Assembly: GCF_020616155.1 (NCBI RefSeq)
Contig: NZ_CP085530.1
Location: forward strand, 387,501-451,500
Reading direction: 5' to 3'
From: Vogesella sp. XCS3
GTDB taxonomy: Bacteria; Pseudomonadota; Gammaproteobacteria; Burkholderiales; Chromobacteriaceae
DNA: 64,000 bases
Shown here: one piece after another, positions 19,101 through 27,129 of the stretch
Layout: the number at the start of each line of letters is the position of its first letter
How positions within the stretch are numbered: the stretch's first letter is position 1
The notes under the pieces: model-generated
Seen by the model: only the letters and a program-made list of their open reading frames with translations
The model's database searches: none
Told to the model about the DNA's origin: nothing
Made by a program: the position numbers and the translations under genes

Positions 19101-22100
19101 CGGCAGGCAATATCGCCCTGAACGTGGCCGACGGCCAGCTCGCCATCAACCAAGACATCGTGGCCACGCAGGGTGGCAGCGTCGACCTGCGTACCGGTGG
19201 CGTGAACAAAAATATCGTGTTCGACAGCACGGCAGGCGTAGAGAGCAGTGGTGCTAGCGGCGACCGTCGCATCCAGCTGGTCAGCAGCGGCAATGTGCTG
19301 GCCAACGGGGTAGACGCCGACAATAACGACGAAATCCGCACCAGCGGCAATGTACTGATCTCGGCGGCCGGTAGCGTTGGTGCCAATGGCCAGCGCATCG
19401 AAACCAGTACCGTCGCTACCCTGGCGGTAGAGAGCGGTAGCGAGCAGTGGCTGCGCCAGAATAACGGCAGCCTGACCATCGGCAGCGTGGCCGCCCTGAC
19501 GCCAGGCGATAATGCACTGACCCGCACAGCGGCCAACCTGTCCGGCCTGGTCAGCAAGAACGGCAATAGCGCCATCCATCAGGATGTCAGCGCCGGCGAG
19601 CTGACGGTAGACAAAACCGTCTCCGCCAGCGGCAGTGGCGACGTGGACCTGCGTGCCAGCGCCGCCATGCGCTTGCAGTCTGGTGCCAATGTAACGTCGC
19701 AAAGCGGCAACATCCTGCTGTCTACCGGTGGCACCTTCAGTGCAACCGACAGCAGCCAGGGTGTGCAGACGGTCAGCACCGCTGGCGGCACGCTGGTGAT
19801 CGAATCCAACGGTGCCATCGACCTGAGCCAGGGCCGCCTGAACACCTCGGGTGCGGCGGCAGGCAAGGGCGGTGAGATCTACGTGCACAATGCCGGCGTC
19901 AATGGTGACATCACCGTGGGCCAGAGCATCAAGAGCCAGGGTGGCAGCAATGCCAATGGCGGCACAGTGACCCTGCGCAACCAGAACGGCAATATCCTGC
20001 TGGCCAATACCATCGACGTGACGCGCGGCATTGGCGGCAGCAACGATGGTGCCATCCAGCTGCAGGCGCACGGCGACATTACCGATACCGCCAACGGCTT
20101 GCTGTCCGGCGATAACAACGGTGAGCTGTCGGTGCGTAGCACCAACGGCAAGATCAGCCTGCTGGCGAGCGGCAACGGCGGCCACCAGATGGCGACCGCC
20201 GCGTTTGCCACCAGCGCTAGCGGCAAGCCCGCCACGGTGGACTACACCGACAAGACCGCACTGGTCGTCGGCACCGCCGGCGGCAAAGGTTCGGCGCTGG
20301 CCGGCCCGTTGGCCGCGCCTAGCAGCCAGGTAGCCGCCGTGTCCGGCGTGCACACCGTAGCCGGTGGCGCGCAGGGCAGCGTGGTGATCCAGAGCGGTGG
20401 TGCACTCACCGTGACCCAGGCCGTCGATACCCAGCCGACAGCGGGTAACGGCGGCAAGGTCACCTTGCGTAGCGACGGCGCCTTGCTGACCCAGGCCAGC
20501 ATCAATACCTCGGGCACAGCTGCCGGTGGCGATGTGCTGCTGGAGCGCACCGGTAGCGGTGCCGCTGATATCACCGTGGCCGCCGCCATCAACAGCAACG
20601 GTAGCCAGGGTGGCAGCGTTACCCTGAAAAACCCGACGGGCGGTTTGCTGCTCAACGGCCAGATCGACACCAATGGCAGCGCCCAGGGCGGCCGTATCCA
20701 GCTGGCCAGCAGCGGCGATATCAGCCAGAGTGCCGCGCTGAAAGCCAGCGGCGGTGGTACCGGTGCGCTGAAGATCATCAGTGCCGGGCAGGTAACACTG
20801 GATAACGCGGGTAACAACGTGGATATCCTGGCTGCCAGCCTCAGCGGTAACGGCAAAGCCCTGAGCTACCTAGATGCAGACGGCCTGACGGTGGGCAGCG
20901 TGGCTGCCTACGAAGGCCAGCCGCTGGTAGCCGGTGTGGCTAGCAACAAAGGCGACATCACCCTGCGCAACCAGGCCGGTGACATCACCGTGGCGCAAGC
21001 CATTGCCAGCCAGGGCGGCAAAGTGGCGCTGACGGCGGTACAAGACGCCGTGCTGAATGCCACGGTGGCCGCCGGTGCGGCCAACCTGCAGCTGCAAGCT
21101 GGCCGCGATGTAAAAGTCAACGCGCTGGCTTCCACTAGCGCCAGCCCGGCCCAGCTTACCGCCGGGCGCGACATCACGCTGAACGCCAACCTGCAAACTG
21201 CAGGCGGCAACGCCACGCTGAATGCCGGGCGCGACCTGACCCAGAACGCAGGTAGCCTGCTGGCCGGCAATGGCCGCGCTACGCTGACAGCCGGTGGCGC
21301 AGCCACCCAGGCCGGGGTTGGCCGCATCGAGGCGGGCGAGCTGGCACTGACAGCGGTGAACAATAGCAGCCTGCAGCAGGCCAACAATATCGGCACCCTG
21401 GCCGCCAGCATCAGCAATGGCAGCCTGCAGCTGCGTGACACCGATACCCTGCGTGTCGGCACAGTGGGCAGCCTGAGTGGCGTGACAACTGGCACGTCGC
21501 AGCAACTGACCGTGGACGGTGGCGACATCGACGTGGCGCAAGCCATGCAGGCGAATGGCGGTGCGCTGGAACTGCTGGGTGGCACCGGTGCCATCCGCAT
21601 CAATGCGGGCCTGACAGCCAAAGGCGGCGACCTGACCGTGCGAAGCACCAACGGTGCCATTGCGCTGAACGGCGACGTGAACGCCGCGGGCCGTACCGCT
21701 ACCCTGGCGGCAGGTGGTGCCAATGGCCAGCTGCAACTGGCGGCCAATGTACGTGCCGATACCGTGCTGCTGGACGCGGCGCAGGACATCCTGCAGCAAT
21801 CCGGCAGCGTGCGTGCCGACGCGGCGCTCACCGCCAAAGCCGGGCGTGACCTGCAACAAGGCGGTAGCCTGGTAGCCGGTACGCTGGGTTTTGACGTTGG
21901 CCGCGACCTGCTGCAGCAAGGCGGTGGCAGCCTGTCTGCCAGCCGCACCGAACTGAAGGCTGGCGGTAACGCCCGCCTGGAAGGCAGCAATAACCTGGCG
22001 GGTATCCTGGCCGCGCGTACCGGTGGCCAGCTGCGCTACCAGGACGCAGGCGATCTGACCGTGGGTACGGTCAATGGCAGTCAGGGCATTCAGGCTGGCG

Positions 22101-22888
22101 GTACGCTGTGGGTACGCGCCAAAGGGAATGTCACGCTGGACAAGACTGTCAGCGCGGCCGGTAGCGGCAATAACGCCCTGGTGCTGGTGGCGGGCAAGCG
22201 CCTGCTGAACAACGCCGGTGGCAATGCGCTGCAGGCCAGCAATGGCCGCTGGCTGGCCTACGACGACAACCCGCTGCTGCTGCCAAATGGCCTGAACTAC
22301 ACCTTCCGCCGCCTGGCTACCCACTACGACCGCTACAACGAGTTCCAGGTGGCCGAGCAGGGTAACGGCTACCTGACCACCGCCGTGATCGGCTTTACCG
22401 AGCAGTATTCGCGCCTGAACGGCGGGGCTACCGAAGCCGCCGATGCTGGCGTGGGTGTGGCGCTGTCCGGTGGCGCTACGCGCAACCGTGTGCTGGAAGT
22501 ACCGGTGCAGCAGCCGGCGTCGGTTTACGCTAGCGTGCTGAGCCGCCCGTCGCTGGCCAGCCCGACAGTATCGGCCAACGGCCCGGTGATCCAGTCCAGC
22601 ATGCCGCTGGTGCTGCCGGTGCAGCCGGGGCGCGACTTTGTCGCTGCCTTCCGCGACCTGGTGGGTAACGCCACCATCGAGTCGGTGCGCATGGCTGACG
22701 GTAGCGAGCTGCCAAGCTGGTTGCTGGTCAATAGCAGTGACCAGACCCTGGCGGGCAGCTTCCCGACCGATCTGAACACCGCGGTCAAGCTGCAGGTGCG
22801 GGTTATGGATGCCGGTAGCTCGGATATCTACCCGGTAGAGCTGACTATCCTGCCGCGCGATCGCATGGCAAGCGTCGGTTACTATTAA
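13130..22888 (+). CDS. TpsA-type filamentous haemagglutinin/giant adhesin
   Basis: A 3252-residue exoprotein. An N-terminal signal (LPLLVAMAFNPALA) leads into a classic TPS domain (ITNWQSFNIGQQAAVNFVQPNASALILNRV in two adjoining parts, then QVMLINPNGILFGPTAQINVGAL). The body is a long beta-helix-like repeat region rich in Gly, Thr, Asn and Ala. The C-terminal ~100 residues look like a putative Ig/cadherin-like module (LPSWLLVNSSDQTLAGSFP). I noticed no cysteine in the mature part. Start 13130 is preferred over in-frame 13094, which overlaps tpsB; GGA lies ten bases upstream. It is the last gene of the operon. Role: surface adhesion or biofilm (family knowledge). Confidence 0.93.
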   Translation: MKANHSHDIANLAIRTLPLLVAMAFNPALAQLAGNALPTGGQIVAGQGALQQAGNTLNVLQNSQQMITNWQSFNIGQQAAVNFVQPNASALILNRVIGADPSQIFGQMRANGQVMLINPNGILFGPTAQINVGALMASSQSISNEDFLSGKFKLSGASQAVRNAGSINAADGGYVLLAGAQVDNSGTITAKNGTVALAAGRDISVTVGQTGLLKVKVETAAAQASINNAGALVADGGHVLLTAKQAGPLASVAINQTGIVRADTLNQKQGEIWIDGGAGKVVLAGETSAQATSGQGGRIVATAGELQVAGAVNASGAQGGGQVYLGGGWQGKDPAIAEAGSVTIGQGASVAASATEAGNGGTVVAWSADATRLQGSIEAKGAGQGSGGQVETSSRGVLGVSGSVNVASAGGQGGRWLLDPTDLTVVGGSTGTAWATANGQSGAVNNVLASSIEASLNAGSSVELQADNKITIQSDISKTAGGDASLGLSAGGDILLDTGADISSTVGKLNVDFGTASKTGGTATLKGTVNTNGGNVTFHKQAVLAHGTPISTKITQTSSAASGNITFNKDVKLAAQAYSVALNAQGAQSGANYTGAGGDIIFNGSITSATPDVVPLSPQALSLDSTGSVAGNIVLGGQASDRVGGSGNEALRSLTLAGDTDIALKAGTINLLSSSGDVLTASNIAGITTTLTLNTDTVINVGGGTIPGVATGYTDYRQQTFNIKGQTYGLTINSARSIKLKNTEIDVKNLSLNAFADTGATAGGVLLDNAKLITRGGDLFIGKNGGFATGYGGDADGVTDGVRLSNSTINTNGGNLQISGEAPTSSSAGAGVKITGAATQVNTGAGNLSISGKVANQAGSGNKDGVIIGEDGASRVTLQTTSGKLTIEGDASSLTTTPTGGTRYDGVIISSKALIKTDSGDIQITGKGGGGSHAFLTENHGIRIEDTETSILSKSGDITLSGTSGGKTSATGGENSFGIYAKGQTMYLGSSSVETGYGASTGVITVEADSMQFVNSSDYHLNVASAGELRVRPLSTGRNIDISSAGAVDKLYLGNDWFNGSSKAIFRPGFGSGDAANPGITLGRTDATGSLTVSSATTLRDNTALVMGGAGGKVLINAALTVKASDAAQSRQLVLDVAGGATGNGVINTNKLLLNGSGDVVLGGANLVDTLTANLGDRLDYTNAKSLLIGQGSYVRTNDPLAANLQTNTQTTTSSDGIVTSDDAVNITLSNGDLTLDRSVNVGTATAALTTQAGGIAEQSGAIITANKLALASQDNVTLDNTNQINVLAANVSGSGADLKFTNGKSLLLDRVAVTPLSADSSAVVTAGTTQQRDGVTVNDMTRLNLTAGDLTQSATAGQGRVTTANLKLTLATGQVVLNDTTNDIGTLAATLQASNKTLSVKDKNALQVGTVDGSNGVQTNNANITLEASADATSTTGDLQLAQQVNAGTADVRLASGKGAINETTASGIITANELKLVAVNTSTLDSGNAVDEVTASISGNGQGVRLTNTRSLVVGDLDAQTGITAPGEVRLTLAAGNGAVRNLTQTQDIKAGGLNVASDTGDVTLERTTNEIGKLAARLDGAGKTLKLKDKDGIEIATVDGRSGLQTNGGDINLVAAADGASTTGDLLMTADVTTGGSDGVVRLSSKKAAVSGAGKLTAKALLAQSVTGVNLSSKLSNVQTVAGSVSGVGAFSYRDIDTLEVGTVADAASVPVNGIVTNNGSVQVTVAEDASATGGDLNLTQSVSAGGSGKNIALQAYKGKITETANVSLSADQLQILARDTTQLTNPSTGTGVHNIGTLAAVITGADQSLTYFNSGALTVGSVTANDTVNPLHGVTTASSGHIAIATGNGTLTLEKAVAAGGAGSVDLRAGSAGSDIVFNNGQAKSGSGTVQLVAARDIVTTTDNNQVNELQTTGNVLLQAGRTIGADGKRIEVADADKLAASAGGDAWLHKTRQSGSGDVKVDAVSKAAYNGSSFGGAASDQSGVRAAGNIALNVADGQLAINQDIVATQGGSVDLRTGGVNKNIVFDSTAGVESSGASGDRRIQLVSSGNVLANGVDADNNDEIRTSGNVLISAAGSVGANGQRIETSTVATLAVESGSEQWLRQNNGSLTIGSVAALTPGDNALTRTAANLSGLVSKNGNSAIHQDVSAGELTVDKTVSASGSGDVDLRASAAMRLQSGANVTSQSGNILLSTGGTFSATDSSQGVQTVSTAGGTLVIESNGAIDLSQGRLNTSGAAAGKGGEIYVHNAGVNGDITVGQSIKSQGGSNANGGTVTLRNQNGNILLANTIDVTRGIGGSNDGAIQLQAHGDITDTANGLLSGDNNGELSVRSTNGKISLLASGNGGHQMATAAFATSASGKPATVDYTDKTALVVGTAGGKGSALAGPLAAPSSQVAAVSGVHTVAGGAQGSVVIQSGGALTVTQAVDTQPTAGNGGKVTLRSDGALLTQASINTSGTAAGGDVLLERTGSGAADITVAAAINSNGSQGGSVTLKNPTGGLLLNGQIDTNGSAQGGRIQLASSGDISQSAALKASGGGTGALKIISAGQVTLDNAGNNVDILAASLSGNGKALSYLDADGLTVGSVAAYEGQPLVAGVASNKGDITLRNQAGDITVAQAIASQGGKVALTAVQDAVLNATVAAGAANLQLQAGRDVKVNALASTSASPAQLTAGRDITLNANLQTAGGNATLNAGRDLTQNAGSLLAGNGRATLTAGGAATQAGVGRIEAGELALTAVNNSSLQQANNIGTLAASISNGSLQLRDTDTLRVGTVGSLSGVTTGTSQQLTVDGGDIDVAQAMQANGGALELLGGTGAIRINAGLTAKGGDLTVRSTNGAIALNGDVNAAGRTATLAAGGANGQLQLAANVRADTVLLDAAQDILQQSGSVRADAALTAKAGRDLQQGGSLVAGTLGFDVGRDLLQQGGGSLSASRTELKAGGNARLEGSNNLAGILAARTGGQLRYQDAGDLTVGTVNGSQGIQAGGTLWVRAKGNVTLDKTVSAAGSGNNALVLVAGKRLLNNAGGNALQASNGRWLAYDDNPLLLPNGLNYTFRRLATHYDRYNEFQVAEQGNGYLTTAVIGFTEQYSRLNGGATEAADAGVGVALSGGATRNRVLEVPVQQPASVYASVLSRPSLASPTVSANGPVIQSSMPLVLPVQPGRDFVAAFRDLVGNATIESVRMADGSELPSWLLVNSSDQTLAGSFPTDLNTAVKLQVRVMDAGSSDIYPVELTILPRDRMASVGYY
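16620..22150 (+). repeat. Degenerate ~80-125-residue repeats in TpsA
   Basis: At least ten copies of a module begin with N.IG.LAA.I.G....L.Y.....L.VGTV, at about 16620, 16974, 17275, 17598, 17845, 18160, 18520, 20815, 21385 and 21990. Most continue with G..T..G.I.L.......TGDL.....V.AG. Spacing varies and a different, less regular block occupies 18.9-20.7 kb, so the array has diverged or been rearranged. Confidence 0.7.
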
Positions 22889-22912
22889 GCCTTAGCGGGT
22901 TTCATGCATCAC

Positions 22913-22936
22913 AACCCCGGCCTGGCCGGGGTTTTT
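22913..22936 (+). terminator. Rho-independent terminator of the TpsBA operon
   Basis: Stem AACCCCGG / CCGGGGTT with loop CCTGG is followed by TTT, 25 bp after the TpsA stop codon. Confidence 0.85.
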
Positions 22937-22956
22937 GCTTATGAAGTGGGGTGCTT

Positions 22957-23340
22957 ATGCAGGTTTTGATCAGTCGGCTGGTGTGGTACGTGCCGGCCTT
23001 GCTGTGGTGGGGCGTGATGGTGTACTGCCTGTGGCTGATGCCGGCCGGGCAGCCGTCGGGCATACCGTATTTTGACAAGCTGGGGCATTTTGCCCTGTTT
23101 GCCGCCTGGGCTGTGCTGTTGACCGCGCCGGCTTTATGGCGCAGCCAGCCATTACGCCAGCTCATGCCCGCAGTGCTGGGGGCCTGCCTGCTGTGGGCGG
23201 TGGGGTCCGAGCTGGGGCAGGCGCTGCTTACCGAAACGCGTAGCGCCGAAGTGATGGATGCGGTGGCCGACATGGTGGGTGCCTTGACCGGCGTCATGTT
23301 GGCCGCGCATGGCATCGCCCTGTGGCGTGCGCGGGTGTAA
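22957..23340 (+). CDS. VanZ-like membrane protein
   Basis: A 127-residue integral membrane protein with four hydrophobic segments. The VanZ-like signature is present: FDKLGHFALFAAWAVLL, then a Glu/Gln-containing helix (SELGQALL) and R..EVMDAVADMVGALTG. The ATG at 22957 is chosen because TGGGG precedes it at normal spacing; an in-frame GTG lies two codons upstream. VanZ-like proteins are membrane proteins of poorly defined function; some are linked to lipopeptide antibiotic tolerance. It probably starts the pepP-ubiH transcription unit. Confidence 0.8.
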   Translation: MQVLISRLVWYVPALLWWGVMVYCLWLMPAGQPSGIPYFDKLGHFALFAAWAVLLTAPALWRSQPLRQLMPAVLGACLLWAVGSELGQALLTETRSAEVMDAVADMVGALTGVMLAAHGIALWRARV

Positions 23341-23376
23341 ACTGGGCGCCGTTTTCTCTTGCCGGGTATGAACACC

Positions 23377-24666
23377 ATGCCACTTAGCCTGCAACACCGC
23401 CGCCAGCAGCTGCTGGCCAGCCTGGGCGATGCCATTGCCGTGCTGCCTACCGCGCCCATGGTCATCCGCAATGCCGACGCGCATTACCCCTACCGAGCCG
23501 ATAGCCACTTTCTGTACCTTACCGCCTTTGACGAGCCCGAGGCCGTACTGGTGCTGGACGGCCGCCGTGGCAAGAGCATGCTGTTCTGCCGCGATAAAAA
23601 CCTGGATATGGAGATCTGGGATGGCTTCCGTTACGGCCCGGCCGCGGCCGCCGAGGCATTCGGTTTTGACGAGGCCTACAGCATCAGCGAGCTGGATACC
23701 CGCCTGCCGGCCTTGCTGGAAAACGTACCGGCACTGTACTGGCCGGTGGGTAATGGGCAGATCGATACCCGCGTGGCCGGCTGGCTGGCCAGCGTACGCA
23801 GCCGAGCGCGTGTGGGGGTGGATGCACCGGCGCAGTACGGTGACCTGCTGCCGCTGATCGACGAGATGCGGCTGCGCAAGGACGAGCGCGAGCTGGCTGT
23901 GCTGCACCACGCCGGGCAGATCTCGGCCGAGGCGCATGTGCGTGCCATGCGTGCCACCCGCCCCGGCATGTACGAATACGAGGTGGAAGCCGAGCTGCTG
24001 CACCACTTTATCCGCCATGGTGCGCGTTACCCGGCTTACGAGAGCATTGTCGCCGGGGGTGCCAACGCCTGCACCTTGCACTATGCGGCCAACAATGCGC
24101 GCCTGAATGATGGCGATTTGCTGCTGATCGACGCTGGCTGCGAGTTTCGCGGCTACGCCGGCGACATCACGCGCACCTTTCCGGTAAACGGGCGCTTTAG
24201 CGGCCCGCAGCGCGACCTGTACGAAGTGGTGCTGGCTGCCGAGCTGGCCGCTATCGATACCATCGCCCCCGGCGTGGCATTGAACGTGCCGGCCGACGCT
24301 GCCTTGCGCGTGCTGGTACAGGGCATGCTGGATTACAAGCTGCTGCAGGGCACAGTGGATGGTGTAATCGAATCTGGCGAATACCGCCGTTTCTACATGC
24401 ACGGCATCGGCCATTTCATTGGCCTGGACGTGCACGACGTAGGCTTGCGCAAACCTGGCGGCCAGTGGCGCAGTTTCGAGCCTGGCATGTGCACCACCAT
24501 CGAGCCGGGCTTGTATATCCGCCCGGACGATAGCGTGCCGGCGGCGTACCACCATATCGGTATCCGTATCGAGGACAATGTGCAGGTCACCGCCACTGGC
24601 CACTATGTGTATACCGACGCGGCACCAAAACGTATCGACGATATCGAAGCCCTGATGCAGGCCTGA
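23377..24666 (+). CDS. pepP: Xaa-Pro aminopeptidase (aminopeptidase P)
   Basis: A 429-residue M24B peptidase that removes N-terminal residues preceding proline. The N-terminal creatinase-like domain carries YRADSHFLYLTAFDEPEAVLVL. The C-terminal pita-bread domain has the five metal ligands in order: LLIDAGCEFRGYAGDITRTF (two Asp), GIGHFIGLDVHD (His), TIEPGLYI (Glu) and GIRIEDNV (Glu). ATG 23377 fits a weak GGGT; ATG 23368 is an alternative. The pepP-ubiH-ubiH family order is conserved in many proteobacteria. Confidence 0.95.
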   Translation: MPLSLQHRRQQLLASLGDAIAVLPTAPMVIRNADAHYPYRADSHFLYLTAFDEPEAVLVLDGRRGKSMLFCRDKNLDMEIWDGFRYGPAAAAEAFGFDEAYSISELDTRLPALLENVPALYWPVGNGQIDTRVAGWLASVRSRARVGVDAPAQYGDLLPLIDEMRLRKDERELAVLHHAGQISAEAHVRAMRATRPGMYEYEVEAELLHHFIRHGARYPAYESIVAGGANACTLHYAANNARLNDGDLLLIDAGCEFRGYAGDITRTFPVNGRFSGPQRDLYEVVLAAELAAIDTIAPGVALNVPADAALRVLVQGMLDYKLLQGTVDGVIESGEYRRFYMHGIGHFIGLDVHDVGLRKPGGQWRSFEPGMCTTIEPGLYIRPDDSVPAAYHHIGIRIEDNVQVTATGHYVYTDAAPKRIDDIEALMQA

Positions 24667-24707
24667 TGCCTGCCCCAATGTGGAGGCCGCTCAGGCGGCA
24701 ATAAAGC

Positions 24708-25877
24708 ATGCAGAACATACCTCAGCATAGTGATGTGGTGATTGTGGGCGGTGGCCCGGTAGGTGCGCTGGCCGCATTGCGGCTGGCCCAAGCCGGCCGC
24801 CAGGTGGTACTGATCGAAGCGCGCGCCGAGAACGAGCCGGTGCGCGATGCCCGTGCGCTGGCGCTATCGTGGTATAGCCGCGAGCAGCTGGCGCTGGCCG
24901 GTGCCTGGCCGGACAGCCTGCCGGCCACCGTCATCGATACGGTACATGTGTCGCAGCAGGGCGGCTTTGGCCGCACCGTGCTGCAACATACCGACCTGGG
25001 CCTGCCGCATCTGGGCGCCGTCATCGATTACCCGGTGCTGACGGCTGCGCTGGCGCAGGCGCTGGCCGCCTCCAGCGTCACCGTGCTGTGGCAAACCAGG
25101 GTAGAGCAGGCCAAGTCGCTATCGCGCTACGCCATGGTGACGCTGCGCCAGGCCGATGGTACGCAGGCTACACTGACCAGCCGCCTGCTGGTGCTGGCCG
25201 AAGGCGGGGCGCTGGCAGAAAGCTTGCCCGGCATCCGCCGCCACGTGCACGACTACCAGCAAAGCGCCGTGCTGGCACAGGTGCAAACCAGCCAGCCGCA
25301 TCAGCACCGCGCCTACGAGCGCTTTGCCAGCGATGGCCCGTTTGCCCTGCTGCCTTACGGCGACAGCATGATGCTGGTGTGGACGCGTAGCCACGCCGAC
25401 GCCGCGCGCCTGCGCGATGCCGACGATGCCGTGGTGCTGGCCGAGCTGCAGCAAGCCTTTGGCGAGCGCCTGGGGCAATTTACCGCCGTGGGCGCCCGCG
25501 CGGTGTTCCCGCTGGCCCTGCGCCAGCTGAACAAGGTTAGCTCCGGCCGCGTGGTCATGATTGGCAATGCTGCGCAAACCATGCACCCTGTCGCCGCGCA
25601 GGGCTTTAACCTGGGCCTGCGTGATGCGGTAGGCCTGGTAGACGCGCTGGCGGGGGCTGCCGACCCGGGCGACGCCGCCGTGCTGCGCCGTTATAGCGCC
25701 AGCCGCCGGGTAGATAGCCACGCCGTGGTAGGCTTTACCCATGGCCTGATCCAGCTGTTTGACGGCCATCACCCGGTCGTCAAGGCATTGCGCGGGGTGG
25801 GGATGTCTGCGGTGGATGCGGTGGCACCGGCACGCCGTGCCTTTGCCAGCCATCTGGTGTTTGGCGTGGGTGTATAA
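24708..25877 (+). CDS. ubiH: Ubiquinone-biosynthesis FAD hydroxylase UbiH
   Basis: A 389-residue flavoprotein monooxygenase. The N-terminal dinucleotide-binding motif is VVIVGGGPVGALAALRLAQAG, and the C-terminal FAD motif GNAAQTMHPVAAQGFNLGLRDAVGL is characteristic of UbiH (2-octaprenyl-6-methoxyphenol hydroxylase). It hydroxylates the ubiquinone ring and follows pepP by 41 bp, as in E. coli. The inverted-repeat terminator just after it carries the uptake-like word described separately. Confidence 0.9.
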   Translation: MQNIPQHSDVVIVGGGPVGALAALRLAQAGRQVVLIEARAENEPVRDARALALSWYSREQLALAGAWPDSLPATVIDTVHVSQQGGFGRTVLQHTDLGLPHLGAVIDYPVLTAALAQALAASSVTVLWQTRVEQAKSLSRYAMVTLRQADGTQATLTSRLLVLAEGGALAESLPGIRRHVHDYQQSAVLAQVQTSQPHQHRAYERFASDGPFALLPYGDSMMLVWTRSHADAARLRDADDAVVLAELQQAFGERLGQFTAVGARAVFPLALRQLNKVSSGRVVMIGNAAQTMHPVAAQGFNLGLRDAVGLVDALAGAADPGDAAVLRRYSASRRVDSHAVVGFTHGLIQLFDGHHPVVKALRGVGMSAVDAVAPARRAFASHLVFGVGV

Positions 25878-25894
25878 AAGAATACGGCTTTGCT

Positions 25895-25935
25895 GCGGCC
25901 AACCTTACGTCTGGTTTTGCGTTAAGGTTGGCCGC
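25895..25935 (+). terminator. Inverted pair of GGTTGGCCGC words (hairpin) after ubiH
   Basis: Two 13-bp complementary arms, each containing AAGGTTGGCCGC, flank a 14-base loop. It can form a terminator-like hairpin between ubiH and the next hydroxylase gene, though it lacks a clean U-run. It is one of six such pairs in the window. Confidence 0.7.
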
Positions 25936-25955
25936 TTCATGTCAGAAAGCAGAAG

Positions 25956-27110
25956 ATGAACGAGCAATACGATGTGCTGGTGGTGGGTGGTGGCCTGGTA
26001 GGCGCCGCCTTGGCGCTGGCGCTGGATAAACAAGGCCGCCGTGTGGCCCTGGTCGAAGGGCAGGGTGAATCCTTGCATGGCCTGGAAGAGGGCTGGGATG
26101 CGCGCATCTACGCCATCAGCCCGGCCAACCGCGCCTTTCTGGCGGGGCTGGGGGCCTGGCCGGACATGGCGCGCATAGGCACCATTGCCAGTATGGATGT
26201 GCGTGGCGACCTGGGTGGGCAGATTGCGTTTTCTGCTGCCGACGCCGACGCCGAAGCACTGGCCTGGATAGCCGAAAACCGTTGGTTGCTGGCTGCCATC
26301 TGGCAGCAGCTGCAGCACGCCAGCGGGGTCACGGTGATTCGCGGCCAGCGCCCGCAGGCGCTGTGGCAAGCGCCGCAGCACGCCGGCCTGGTGCTGGACG
26401 ATGGCCGCAAGCTGCAGGCGCAGCTGCTTGTCGGGGCTGACGGGGCGAACTCCTGGGTGCGCCAGCAAAGTGGCATTGCGGCCAACATCAAGCCCTATGG
26501 CCACAGCGGCGTAGTGGCCAATTTCGCCTGCGAAAAGCCGCATGGCGATATCGCACGGCAGTGGTTCCTGGGCGATGGCATCCTGGCCTGGCTGCCCATG
26601 CCCGGCAACCGCATCAGCATGGTGTGGTCTACCAGCCAGCCCGAGCCGCTGCTGGCGCTGTCTGCCGAGCGTCTGGCCGAGGTGGTGGCCGACGCGGGCG
26701 GCCATGCGCTGGGGCGCCTGGATGTGCTCACGCCGGCGGCTGCTTTCCCCTTGCGCCTGATTACCCCCGAGCAGGTGATTGCCGAGCGCGTGGCACTGGT
26801 GGGCGATGCAGCGCACACGGTGCATCCGCTAGCGGGGCAGGGCGTGAACCTGGGCTTCCAGGATGCCGCCAGGTTGGCCGCTGCGCTGGCCGGCCAGGGC
26901 GATTGCGGGCAATGGCTGACATTGCGCCGCTATGAACGAAGCCGTAAAGAAGCTGTCCGAACCATGCAACTTACCTGCGATGCCCTGTTTGGCCTGTTTC
27001 ATGCCAAACAGACACCTGGCCTGGCCTGGCTGCGCAATACCGGCTTGAACCTGACTAACCGTCTGCCGCTGATCAAGCGCCAGCTCGCCCGCCACGCCGT
27101 GGGCTTTTAA
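25956..27110 (+). CDS. UbiH/UbiF/VisC/COQ6-family FAD hydroxylase
   Basis: A 384-residue flavoprotein monooxygenase paralogous to the preceding UbiH. It has LVVGGGLVGAALALALDKQG at the N-terminus, WDARIYAISPANRAFL, LLVGADGANSWVR and the FAD motif VGDAAHTVHPLAGQGVNLGFQDAARL. It probably performs a second ring hydroxylation in ubiquinone synthesis (UbiI- or UbiF-like); sequence alone does not fix the ring position. AGAAG precedes the ATG. The spacer from ubiH holds the inverted repeat, so expression may be partly independent. Confidence 0.85.
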   Translation: MNEQYDVLVVGGGLVGAALALALDKQGRRVALVEGQGESLHGLEEGWDARIYAISPANRAFLAGLGAWPDMARIGTIASMDVRGDLGGQIAFSAADADAEALAWIAENRWLLAAIWQQLQHASGVTVIRGQRPQALWQAPQHAGLVLDDGRKLQAQLLVGADGANSWVRQQSGIAANIKPYGHSGVVANFACEKPHGDIARQWFLGDGILAWLPMPGNRISMVWSTSQPEPLLALSAERLAEVVADAGGHALGRLDVLTPAAAFPLRLITPEQVIAERVALVGDAAHTVHPLAGQGVNLGFQDAARLAAALAGQGDCGQWLTLRRYERSRKEAVRTMQLTCDALFGLFHAKQTPGLAWLRNTGLNLTNRLPLIKRQLARHAVGF

Positions 27111-27129
27111 CTGTTTTCAAAGGACTACC

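Noticed and set aside
18398..20353. 651-codon open frame on the minus strand inside the TpsA gene
   Set aside because: Antisense shadow of a repetitive GC-rich gene. The translation is low-complexity with no family motif, and the plus-strand TpsA reading is unambiguous. The minus frames at 20870-22324 and 14636-15949 are the same.
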